From positions 1,984,001 through 2,048,000 of the forward strand of contig CP014771.1 of NCBI GenBank assembly GCA_001596155.1: a stretch of DNA of 64,000 nt, written 5' to 3'. This DNA comes from Hymenobacter psoromatis (lineage in GTDB: Bacteria; Bacteroidota; Bacteroidia; Cytophagales; Hymenobacteraceae). How positions within the stretch are numbered: the stretch's first letter is position 1; each line of letters opens with the position of its first letter. The notes beneath the pieces are model-generated. The model was not told the origin of the DNA. It did not search any database and worked only from the letters and a program-made list of their open reading frames with translations. A program made the position numbers and the translations under genes. Positions 17,316 through 29,385 of the stretch are shown piece after piece.

Positions 17316-17876
17316 CTATTCCCGAAAGTATATTCCGCCCGGAAAAGCGAGTAAAAGGCCAAATAACAACACAAGTGAGAAATTTCCAACGGCCATATCG
17401 CTGACCGTCAGATTAGCTACTTTCTGCAGCTGCTGCTTTTCCAGCGTAGCATTGTGCTTTTCCTTGGGTATTTCGGCATGTTGCATCTGCACTATCTCCA
17501 GCGCTTCGGCCCGGTGCCGGGCCAGAACGGTTTCGCCCACACCACTGGCCAGCCCCACCACACTCGCCGCCGAGATGAGCGCCGCCAGCAACGCCGTCAG
17601 CCCGCCCACGGCCATTGCCCGGCCCAGTCCGGGCTTACTGGGGGCCGACTGCCGCCGCAGCAGCCACTGGCTACCGACTACTGCCAGCGGCACTAGTAGC
17701 TGCGCAAGCATTTGCTTAGGCCCAAATGCATTATTGCCAGTCAGTTGCAAAATGAGCATCCAGAGGCCGCATACGGCCCCTACCCCCACCCCAAAGCGTA
17801 AAGCCAACCGCACAAGCAGCCCCGAGGCTGGGGCGGCGGTAGATGCCGGCTCATTTAATGAATCTACTGATTGCAT
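17316..17876 (-). CDS. DUF4199-like membrane protein (first copy)
   Basis: A 186-residue membrane protein with about four hydrophobic segments and a charged insert (EIPKEKHNATLEKQQL) before the last helix. Organisation matches the next gene downstream, so I read them as tandem relatives, though sequence identity is low. It starts 49 bp after the BatA-like gene and ends 28 bp before its relative, consistent with one operon. The C-terminus ends in FPGGIYFRE. Function unknown. Confidence 0.65.
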   Translation of the reverse strand: MQSVDSLNEPASTAAPASGLLVRLALRFGVGVGAVCGLWMLILQLTGNNAFGPKQMLAQLLVPLAVVGSQWLLRRQSAPSKPGLGRAMAVGGLTALLAALISAASVVGLASGVGETVLARHRAEALEIVQMQHAEIPKEKHNATLEKQQLQKVANLTVSDMAVGNFSLVLLFGLLLAFPGGIYFRE

Positions 17877-17925
17877 ATTCTACGAATCGACCGGCAAGAT
17901 ACGGCGGCTAGTCTTGCCCCTAGAC

Positions 17926-19983
17926 TTAACCCGCTATGGCCCGCGGCCCTATCCCCCGCTGCCGCCCAAACCGCAACAGCAATGCTTCGGCCAGCAAGCT
18001 AACCAGCACCAACATCAGGCAGTAGCGCCACAGCGGCTGGCCCGTTTGCTGACTACCGTAGCGAGCCAGCGCCTCAGGCTGGGCACCCGTGTCCAGTACG
18101 CGCACATTCGGCTGGTTAGGCCCGATGAGCTGCCGCAGCTCCGCAACCGAATATGCGGCCAATTCTGACTCGCGCTTGGGTACGTTGAAAGCCAGCGTTG
18201 TTACTAGCTTGCCCCCTTGCGTCAAAGCATAGAAACCAGCTTTAGCCAAGCCGACGGGTATTCCCAAATGCAGCTGCCCACCCTGCATGCGCTGCGCCGG
18301 AATGTAAGTAAGGCTATCGTGCTCCAGCCGGTAATTGGCCTCGCCGGAAGCGTTTTTACCATCTTGAGAGGGCACAGCTAAGGTTAAGGCATTAGTATCC
18401 AGCCGATAGGCTGGCTGCTGGTCGGCATGGTAGCTTAACATTGCCAGCCGATACAATACGGGCACAAACAATGAGTGCGAAGTAAAATCAGTGTATTCTT
18501 TGGCAAATGGCGCAGCAAACACATACGCTCGTCCCGCACCGCTAGCGAACTCAGACAGGTAGCTACCGCCATCCCGAAGCCGCAAAATATCCCGGCCAGC
18601 CTGCCGCATTTGTACGATTGGCGCCACTTGGGGCATAGCTACCCGTTGCGGCTGCGCTCCTAATACGTCCTTGAAAAAAGGGTCCCGCGCATTTGGTGGC
18701 GCCAGTTCCTGTTTAACCGGAATCCCGTTACCCCCTACCCACTGCTCACCACCAATACCCAAAGCGCGGAATAACTCATGGTAGCTAGCTCGCCCGGCCG
18801 GGTTACTCGTTGGCACCACCACCACGCTGCCCCCCCGCCGCACTACGGCCACGAGGGCATCGCGCAGTCCCGGCTCAATTCTGACTACTTCGCGCACTAA
18901 TACCAGATTAGTTTGCCGCAATACACCATAATCAACCCGTTGCGGCTGGCTGAATTTATAATCGAATAGCGGCTCGTTCGCATAGGCTGCTTTGGTTGCG
19001 GGTTCCTCGCCAATCTCTACTACCCGCACAGTGGGCGCAGGCTGCAAGGTGAAGTAATATGTATTATCAAACGTAACCGGCACATCTTCAATTACTACTT
19101 GCCCCAAGGATAATTTAGCATCTGGTAATTGCACTTGTACCGTGGTTTCAGTAGCCTGTCCGGCCGCCACCGATACGCTAAAAGTTGCTACCTGCCGCTC
19201 ACCCAACAGCACTTTTACGGGAGCATCTACTACATCCCGCCTACCCCCATTACGCAGCCTGATGTGCAACAATATATTTACCTGCGCCCGTACAAACGCA
19301 TCGTTCAACCATACACTATCAACATATAAATTCCCCGTCGGCTTCGCTGCAAGGGGAACGAGAATGACATTGCCACGGGTACTCAGCTGTTGTACTACCT
19401 GGGGCGGCATTTCATTTTTCTGAAAATCGCTAAACACGTAAAGAGAGCCTTGTTGCTCTTTCTGCCAGGCATCACGCACGCTCGCACTACCCCAGCTTAG
19501 GTGATGCCCTACTTGCGCTTGGCCATCCAACGTTTCCAGTAAAGCACTTCGACTAACATTGGCACCAAATTGCCCTATCATATGAAAATGCGCCGTCGGC
19601 CCGTAACTCTGGCTCAGAGTAGTCACTCCCATAATGGCTTCTTGTAAAAGCTGTGGCTGAGTATCGCCCGCCGCTTGCATACTACCCGAATTATCCAGTG
19701 CAATCTCAACTACCCCACTGGCCGTACGTGCTGATTGTTCGGCATTAGGGATGAAGGGTTGGCAAAAGACCAAGACTAAAAATAGTACACTCAGCATTCT
19801 GGCAAGTAGCACGAATAATTCCTGCAACCGGCGACGACGCATGGTAGTGAGTTCTACTTCACGAATAAACCCAGTATTGGTAAATAATACGCGTTGTGGT
19901 CTCCTCATATGCAAAAGATGAATGACAATTGGTATTCCAATTGCCAGCAAACCCCACAAAAACCCTGGATGCAGTAGTTTCAT
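17926..19983 (-). CDS. BatA/vWA domain membrane protein
   Basis: A 685-residue protein. The N-terminus (LHPGFLWGLLAIGIPIVIHL, then RRPQRVLFTNTGFI) is the BatA N-terminal membrane module of Bacteroidota aerotolerance-type proteins. A von Willebrand A-like domain follows with a MIDAS-type DNSGS at about residues 92-96. A long beta-rich middle precedes a final membrane helix (LWRYCLMLVLVSLLAEALLL). It probably scaffolds or senses at the inner membrane; the MoxR-BatA-BatD partners of classical Bat loci are not seen here. It heads the minus-strand run into DUF4199 and the glycosyltransferases. Confidence 0.82.
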   Translation of the reverse strand: MKLLHPGFLWGLLAIGIPIVIHLLHMRRPQRVLFTNTGFIREVELTTMRRRRLQELFVLLARMLSVLFLVLVFCQPFIPNAEQSARTASGVVEIALDNSGSMQAAGDTQPQLLQEAIMGVTTLSQSYGPTAHFHMIGQFGANVSRSALLETLDGQAQVGHHLSWGSASVRDAWQKEQQGSLYVFSDFQKNEMPPQVVQQLSTRGNVILVPLAAKPTGNLYVDSVWLNDAFVRAQVNILLHIRLRNGGRRDVVDAPVKVLLGERQVATFSVSVAAGQATETTVQVQLPDAKLSLGQVVIEDVPVTFDNTYYFTLQPAPTVRVVEIGEEPATKAAYANEPLFDYKFSQPQRVDYGVLRQTNLVLVREVVRIEPGLRDALVAVVRRGGSVVVVPTSNPAGRASYHELFRALGIGGEQWVGGNGIPVKQELAPPNARDPFFKDVLGAQPQRVAMPQVAPIVQMRQAGRDILRLRDGGSYLSEFASGAGRAYVFAAPFAKEYTDFTSHSLFVPVLYRLAMLSYHADQQPAYRLDTNALTLAVPSQDGKNASGEANYRLEHDSLTYIPAQRMQGGQLHLGIPVGLAKAGFYALTQGGKLVTTLAFNVPKRESELAAYSVAELRQLIGPNQPNVRVLDTGAQPEALARYGSQQTGQPLWRYCLMLVLVSLLAEALLLRFGRQRGIGPRAIAG

Positions 19984-20118
19984 TAGTGAATAAGCGCCTT
20001 CAATTCTAACTTCACAAGGATAACTACAAACCTACCTTTTTTATTCCGTCCTCAACATTAAGAGGGCCCTTTTATAAAGTAGGGTGGGATAGCGTAATAG
20101 GGCCTAGTTAAACGCGAA

Positions 20119-20162
20119 GAGCCCCCGGCCAGGCGCTGATGAAAGCGCTTGGCCGGGGGCTC
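20119..20162 (-). terminator. rRNA operon terminator hairpin
   Basis: An 18-bp stem (GAGCCCCCGGCCAGGCGC with one G-U pair) and an 8-nt loop, just beyond the 5S gene in the direction of transcription. No long U tract follows, so termination may rely on the very strong stem or on Rho. Confidence 0.75.
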
Positions 20163-20171
20163 AGCAGCAAA

Positions 20172-20286
20172 AAGTTGGCGGCGACCGACTCTCCCACCGG
20201 TGAAGGCAGTACCATAGGCGCACCGGGGCTTAACGACTCTGTTCGGAATGGGAAGAGGTGAACACCCGGGCTAAAGCCACCATTGC
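20172..20286 (-). rRNA. rrf: 5S ribosomal RNA
   Basis: On the minus strand the sequence has the 5S pattern: GGTGGCTTTAGCCCGGG, then CCCATTCCGAACAGAGTCG, then CTATGGTACTGCC, and closing helix partner GCCGCC. Ends were placed by aligning to E. coli 5S from memory and may be off by a few bases. It is the last gene of the rRNA operon. Confidence 0.9.
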
Positions 20287-20379
20287 TGGCGTTACCTATC
20301 GTGTTCAAGGATAGGTTAACAAAACCGTTGACATAAGGGAAAAGAGAAAGAAGCAAAAGTGCAGTCACCTGCGCGGGGC

Positions 20380-23305
<2,926 letters not shown>

Positions 23306-23501
23306 CTTGCGATTCACCCTACACGGGGTAGAATGAACTGCTTATATCTTGTGGATATAAGCCCGCTTTTACTTCTCTCTCTTGTTTTCCCTTACGTCAA
23401 AGAACGTTTATCATCCTGTCGATGATAAATGTGATAAAACTAAATTTCTTTAAATTCTATCAGTATGCTATTTACCTTTCTCAATTAGAAAGTATAATTA
23501 G

Positions 23502-23575
23502 TGGAGGATAACGGAGTCGAACCGTTGACCCCCTGCGTGCAAGGCAGGTGCTCTAGCCAGCTGAGCTAATCCCCC
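23502..23575 (-). tRNA. tRNA-Ala (anticodon TGC)
   Basis: On the minus strand: acceptor GGGGGAT pairs with ATCCTCC (one G-U), D arm TAGCTCAGCTGG, anticodon loop with TGC, T arm GGTTCGACTCC. It lies in the 16S-23S spacer next to tRNA-Ile, the standard arrangement. CCA is not encoded. Confidence 0.96.
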
Positions 23576-23612
23576 AGAAGTTGACTCGCAAGCAGAAACC
23601 CGCTGCTGCCAG

Positions 23613-23686
23613 TGGGCCTGCCTGGACTCGAACCAGGGACCTCTACATTATCAGTGTAGCGCTCTAACCACCTGAGCTACAAGCCC
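23613..23686 (-). tRNA. tRNA-Ile (anticodon GAT)
   Basis: On the minus strand: acceptor GGGCTTG pairs with CAGGCCC (one G-U), anticodon stem CTACA/TGTAG with loop CTGATAA giving GAT, and T arm GGTTCGAGTCC. First tRNA in the 16S-23S spacer. Confidence 0.96.
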
Positions 23687-23807
23687 GGGTTCGCCCTGCC
23701 CTCTTACGAAGTCAATGCAGAATCCGATAAAATCGTTGAATGGAGGAAATAGACAAATGTGTGGTCAAGCGACCCAAATCTTAAGTAGTCAAGAGCGGGG
23801 CTGCTCC

Positions 23808-25323
<1,516 letters not shown>

Positions 25324-25575
25324 AAAAATTCCTGCACCATAGCGAACTATGGCTGATGTCGAGATGCTAGCCTTGCTCTTAGCTGACGGCTCGTTAATTC
25401 GAATCGCTTGTTTGCTCTGCCAACTTAAGCTTGCGCCCGGCTGACAAAACACCTCACGTTTTTGTCTATTTCCAACATTCAAAGAACGATTGCTACTTCC
25501 AGTTGAAGTGGCATGGCGGGCGGCCTAAGCGGCCCGTTTGCTGTGTTTGACAACACCCTGTTTTGATTGGGAGTG

Positions 25576-25605
25576 CAAAGGTACGAGTATTTTTTGAACT
25601 TGCAA
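25576..25605 (-). promoter_or_regulatory. rRNA promoter, proximal
   Basis: On the minus strand, TTG (25603-25605), 19 bp, then TACCTTTG (25576-25583): an exact match to the Bacteroidota housekeeping sigma factor consensus. It would start transcription about 245 bp before 16S. Confidence 0.85.
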
Positions 25606-25655
25606 GTCTGAAGCGAAAAAATTTCAGCTTGGTCGCCTTCGGTTGAAGCGGGGTG

Positions 25656-25687
25656 CAAAAGTACAATAAGCTTTTCCGACTTTGCAA
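25656..25687 (-). promoter_or_regulatory. rRNA promoter, middle
   Basis: On the minus strand, TTG (25685-25687), 21 bp, then TACTTTTG (25656-25663). It lies about 80 bp upstream of the proximal promoter in the same orientation. Confidence 0.75.
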
Positions 25688-25835
25688 GAGGGTAGGAAAA
25701 TTTCTTTTTCTTGCCTTTTAGATGTTAGCAGGGCGAGTAATACACGCCAGCTACATGCATAGTCTTGTGAACCTTAGCTTTTCTAAAAGCTTACGTTTTT
25801 AGGTTCCTTATAAACTTTTTGACATTTTGGGACTG

Positions 25836-25865
25836 CAAAGGTAGCAAGGCTTTTTGGGTGGGCAA
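25836..25865 (-). promoter_or_regulatory. rRNA promoter, distal
   Basis: On the minus strand, TTG (25863-25865), 19 bp, then TACCTTTG (25836-25843). The three promoters share the context TTTGCA downstream of the -7 box. Confidence 0.82.
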
Positions 25866-26286
25866 GCAGTGTTTTACGAAATAGGCCGTATCAAGGTTGT
25901 AAGTGGCTGAGTATGCAGGAGAAATTTTTATTAACCCACCACACTTTCGCTGATTTGGAGTACTTCTAATATCGAGCAGTTGGCTACGGTATAGGCGAGG
26001 TACCAGGAGTACCCTAGAACTACATACTCGGCGAACTCCATATGTATCAGGCACCACACATGATTTAGGCCGAATGTGTAGCTGGGAAACTGGCCGCGTT
26101 AGTGTAAGTGGGATAATCGACTACGGTACCTGTCTCTAGCCAGTCGGCGGGGAAGCCATTAACTCAGCAATAATCGCCATTATCGACGGAGCCGGAGCAA
26201 TACGCAGGGGCTGCGGGGCCGATAGCTTGAATGAGCAGCTGAACGAATGCTTCGTTCAGCTGCTTACTTTCTCGCAAGTTGGGCGG
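25866..26286. other. AT-richer non-coding stretch upstream of rRNA
   Basis: About 420 bp with no convincing gene. Its composition is lower in GC than coding neighbours and it contains many stops in all frames. It may hold upstream activating sequence for the rRNA promoters and decayed remains of the gene at 26287-26502. Confidence 0.4.
26234..26264. terminator. Perfect 14-bp hairpin
   Basis: AGCAGCTGAACGAA, a 3-nt TGC loop, and its perfect complement. It lies 22 bp past the stop of the degraded gene (minus strand), so it may be that gene's old terminator; there is no U tract. Confidence 0.55.
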
Positions 26287-26502
26287 TCAGCCGCCAAAAC
26301 GGGTGTTAATGTCCTCAGGCGTGAAGCTACTGGCATAGGGAATACCCCATATTTGAGCTAGCTCACGGTAGGTAATGGGGGTCAACTGGTCGTCGGTTGC
26401 CGTGGGGCACCTAGGTTGTATTTACGATAGAAAACAACACTGGCATCCATTTCGGCGATACTGCTGCTCTTGAAAGAGTATTCGGCTAGTGGAATGCTCT
26501 AA
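26287..26502 (-). pseudogene. Remnant of an unidentified gene (frameshifted)
   Basis: On the minus strand a coding-like segment PLAEYSFKSSSIAEMDAS followed by VVFYRKYNLG (from about 26500) runs into a stop, while another frame then reads QLTPITYRELAQIWGIPYAS and SFTPEDINTRFGG to a TGA at 26287. Together they look like the C-terminal end of one protein broken by a frameshift and preceded by further stops. I do not recognise the family. It lies downstream of purA, with the same orientation. Confidence 0.5.
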
Positions 26503-26628
26503 TAGGAAGCAAAATTTTCAAGTAGGCCTCAGGGCTGACCGGGAGTATTAGGGCACCTTACTGAGCCAATCGAGCTGGTGGGTGCTGGCTATCTCCTAGG
26601 GCATGGTCAGGACTACTTGCTTTTGCGG

Positions 26629-27897
26629 CTAACGGAATAATGTACTCACGCGGTCGGGGCCGACGCTGACGATACGGATGGGCACTTGCAGCTCTTTTTC
26701 CAGAAATAGCAAATAGTCAGTCAGCTCTTGAGGGAACTGGGCGGCGTCGGTGACTTGGGTGAGGTCAGTGTGCCAACCGGGGATAGTGACGTACTCGGGA
26801 GTAATGGTTTCGAGTTGGCCGGGGTCGGGCAGGTTGGGAGTGCTTTCGCCGGTGGGGGTGCGGTAGTGGGTGCAGGCCTGGATTTCGGCAAAACCGTCGA
26901 GCACGTCGGCTTTCATGAGGTGCAGCTCGGTTACGCCGTTGAGCATGATGGCGTAGCGGAGGGCGGGCAGGTCTATCCAACCGGTGCGGCGGGGGCGGCC
27001 GGTGGTGGAGCCGAACTCGCGGCCGGCCTGGCGGATTTGCTCGCCTACGTCATCGGTTAGCTCGGTGGGGAATGGGCCGCTGCCAACGCGGGTGCAGTAG
27101 GCTTTGGTGATGCCATATACCTTATCTATATGGCGGGGGGCAATGCCCAGGCCGGTGCAGGCGCCAGCGGCGATGGTGCTCGACGAGGTAACGTAGGGGT
27201 AGGTGCCGAAATCGATATCTAATAAGGAGCCCTGGGCGCCTTCGGCGAGGATGCGCTTGCCTTGGCTAAGAAGGTTGTTGAGCAGGTACTCGGTGTCGAT
27301 GAGCTGGAGGGTGCGCAGGAACTCGACGGCGGAGAAGAAGTCAGCTTCGAACTCAGCGATTTCTAACTCCTTATTATAATGACTGGCGATGCTAGCGTGG
27401 TGGGCGACGGCTTCCTGGTAGCGTTCCTGAAAATCGGGGAGCAGAATGTGGCTGACGCGCAGCCCTACCCTCCCGATTTTATCTGAGTACGTGGGGCCGA
27501 TGCCTTTGAGCGTGCTGCCGATTTTGGTGTTCCCGCGGGCTTCTTCGCTAATGCGGTCAAGGGCGCGGTGCGAGGGCAGGATGAGCTGGGCTTTTTTGGA
27601 GATGTAGAGGTTTTGGCTCCAGTCCACTCCCCTATCGGTAAGCTTTTGCAGCTCCTGGCGGAAAACGACGGGGTCGAGGACCACGCCGTTGCCAACGATG
27701 TTGAGAATATGGGGGTGAAAAATGCCGCTCGGCACTTGGTGGAGAACGTGCTTGATGCCATCGAAAGTGAGGGTATGGCCGGCGTTGGGGCCGCCCTGGA
27801 AACGGGCTACGGCATCATAGGTGGGCGCTAGCACGTCCACGATTTTTCCTTTTCCTTCGTCGCCCCACTGGAGGCCTACTAATACATCTACAGGCAT
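26629..27897 (-). CDS. purA: Adenylosuccinate synthase
   Basis: Joins IMP and aspartate using GTP, the first step to AMP; cytoplasmic. The GTP-binding signature QWGDEGKGK is at residues 9-17 and GNGVVLDP near 70. Other conserved parts are GPTYSDKIGRVGLR, EGAQGSLLDIDFGTYPYVTSS (the switch region) and TGRPRRTGW. Length 422 is normal. It works in series with purB. Its 143-bp upstream gap shows no clear TAnnTTTG box or purine riboswitch. Confidence 0.97.
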   Translation of the reverse strand: MPVDVLVGLQWGDEGKGKIVDVLAPTYDAVARFQGGPNAGHTLTFDGIKHVLHQVPSGIFHPHILNIVGNGVVLDPVVFRQELQKLTDRGVDWSQNLYISKKAQLILPSHRALDRISEEARGNTKIGSTLKGIGPTYSDKIGRVGLRVSHILLPDFQERYQEAVAHHASIASHYNKELEIAEFEADFFSAVEFLRTLQLIDTEYLLNNLLSQGKRILAEGAQGSLLDIDFGTYPYVTSSSTIAAGACTGLGIAPRHIDKVYGITKAYCTRVGSGPFPTELTDDVGEQIRQAGREFGSTTGRPRRTGWIDLPALRYAIMLNGVTELHLMKADVLDGFAEIQACTHYRTPTGESTPNLPDPGQLETITPEYVTIPGWHTDLTQVTDAAQFPQELTDYLLFLEKELQVPIRIVSVGPDRVSTLFR

Positions 27898-28033
27898 TTT
27901 GGTATTTTTTAAAATTCTATCATACTGCGCTTACGAAGGGCTTTCGGCGCTCAGGTACGTTGCGGCTACCTATTCAACGATTACTTAAGCGGGATTAAAG
28001 TCCTTCGCAAACTCAGGCTAACACACAAAAAAA

Positions 28034-28054
28034 TAGCCGCCTAGGAGGCGGCTA
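28034..28054 (-). terminator. Terminator after the STAS gene
   Basis: Stem TAGCCGCC/GGCGGCTA with loop TAGGA, followed on the minus strand by seven T residues. It overlaps the stop codon of the STAS gene and separates it from purA. Confidence 0.85.
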
Positions 28055-28391
28055 GTAGGAGTTGCTGACGGGCCATAGCCTCGTCGGTGGCTACGGTGAA
28101 GATATTAGTTAGCTTGGTGAGCGCCAGCATTTTCTTGGGATGGTCGGCGGGGTTGATAAGCACCATATCGCCGCCGCGACTACGAAACTTGGTGAGCAAC
28201 GAAACCAGGACGCCAATCCCGGTGCTATTAATATAACGAATGCCCGAGAGGTCCACGGCGCAGTTGGTGACGTCCTCACCCAGATGCTCGTTCACAGACG
28301 CCAGCAGCTGCTGGGTATCAGGGCTGCCGATGAGGTCGCCGGCCAGGGAAAGGAAGAGAATGCCGTCAGTGAGGATGCTGGTGATGGTCAT
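28041..28391 (-). CDS. STAS-domain anti-sigma factor antagonist-like protein
   Basis: A 116-residue single-domain STAS protein. The core VDLSGIRYINSTGIGVLVSLL carries the Ser/Thr-Gly (INSTG) phosphorylation site typical of SpoIIAA-like antagonists at about residues 54-58. It would bind and be phosphorylated by a serine kinase of the RsbW/SpoIIAB class, none of which is in the window. Its ATG is directly adjacent to the fur stop, so it is the last gene of a fur operon. Confidence 0.85.
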   Translation of the reverse strand: MTITSILTDGILFLSLAGDLIGSPDTQQLLASVNEHLGEDVTNCAVDLSGIRYINSTGIGVLVSLLTKFRSRGGDMVLINPADHPKKMLALTKLTNIFTVATDEAMARQQLLLAAS

Positions 28392-28994
28392 TTAGGCGGG
28401 TTTGCCGGGCTCGGAGGTTGAATAGGCAGCGGCTTTGGCGCGGCAGTCGCCACAAATGCCGTACAAATTTAGGGAATGATGCAGGATATGGAAGTTGAGC
28501 AAATCCCCGACCATCGTTTGGATGCCATGAATGCGCGGGTCGCAGAACTCTACTACCTTATGACATTCGGTGCAAATAACGTGGTCGTGCTGCCGGTAGC
28601 CATAGCTTTTTTCGTACTGCGCCAGGTTGCGGCCAAACTGGTGCTTGCTGACCAAACCCTGCTCTACCAGCAAATCAAGCGTATTATAGACCGTAGCGCG
28701 GCTCACTTGCAGGTTGCGCTCCTTCATGCCCGCATACAGCTCCTCCACATCGAAGTGGCCTGAGCGCACGTAGATTTCTTCCAAGATGGCATAGCGCTCG
28801 GCCGTTTTGCGCAGACCTTTATTTTCGAGGTAGGCAGTGAAGATTTTTTTGACCTCTTCGAGCCGTTCCGTATTTAGCGGGGCCTGGCTGGCGGCGCTGG
28901 GCGTGTGCCGGGCCGCATAACCAGTTTCGGAAGAGCCGCCTACCCCCTGCTCTACCTCATCAGTGGGCGGAGAAGCTACTTGCTTTTTATTCAC
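28392..28994 (-). CDS. Fur-family metal-responsive repressor
   Basis: Winged-helix regulator, about 200 residues with a 45-residue unstructured N-terminal extension. The HTH region RKTAERYAILEEIY and VSRATVYNTLDLLVEQGLV is clear, followed by the metal-binding HDHVICTEC and HHSLNLYGICGDC. The two CxxC-like pairs should bind structural zinc. It could be Fur (iron), Zur or PerR; the sequence alone does not decide. It is preceded at 58 bp by the CHY zinc-finger gene and followed immediately by the STAS gene. Confidence 0.88.
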   Translation of the reverse strand: MNKKQVASPPTDEVEQGVGGSSETGYAARHTPSAASQAPLNTERLEEVKKIFTAYLENKGLRKTAERYAILEEIYVRSGHFDVEELYAGMKERNLQVSRATVYNTLDLLVEQGLVSKHQFGRNLAQYEKSYGYRQHDHVICTECHKVVEFCDPRIHGIQTMVGDLLNFHILHHSLNLYGICGDCRAKAAAYSTSEPGKPA

Positions 28995-29052
28995 TGGAAT
29001 ACTGGGTTATGGGTAACGGGCATTCTATAAGCCACAGCACGCGCATTAAGTT

Positions 29053-29385
29053 TTATGGCGCAAAATAGAGGGGGTAGTGATTGGCGCAGCCAGGATTAAA
29101 GGCCGCCTGGCACACCGGGCACGTGTTGCCGCACGCCAGGTAGCTACTTATACTGAGTGTGTGGCGGCAATTTCCGCAATAAATAGCCTCTTCCCCAAAC
29201 TCGGCCCGCAGCCACACCACGGGCGCGTGGTCGGTGGCCTCGCGGTGGCAGTCGATGCAGGCATAATACGTATCGCAACACTTGAACTTGATGGCGATAA
29301 TATCGCGCTCCGAGTGCCAGTGGGCGCATTGCGTACGAGCATTTACGCCGGTACCGTGCACGGTGATGGCGGGCGTTTCACTCAC
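29053..29385 (-). CDS. CHY zinc-finger protein
   Basis: A 110-residue protein with the CHY zinc-finger layout: C-x-H-W near the start (TQCAHWHSERDIIAIKF), then CCDTYYACIDCHREATDH, YCGNCRHTLSI, and CGNTCPVCQAAFNPGC. About ten Cys/His ligands suggest three zinc sites. Eukaryotic CHY proteins are ubiquitin ligases; the bacterial small form has no known role that I can name. ATG overlaps the relA stop as ATGA, so it is translationally coupled to the stringent-response enzyme. Confidence 0.85.
   Translation of the reverse strand: MSETPAITVHGTGVNARTQCAHWHSERDIIAIKFKCCDTYYACIDCHREATDHAPVVWLRAEFGEEAIYCGNCRHTLSISSYLACGNTCPVCQAAFNPGCANHYPLYFAP

Noticed and set aside
27898..28033. Purine riboswitch upstream of purA
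   Set aside because: No P1-P2-P3 layout or conserved core could be found in the 143 bp.
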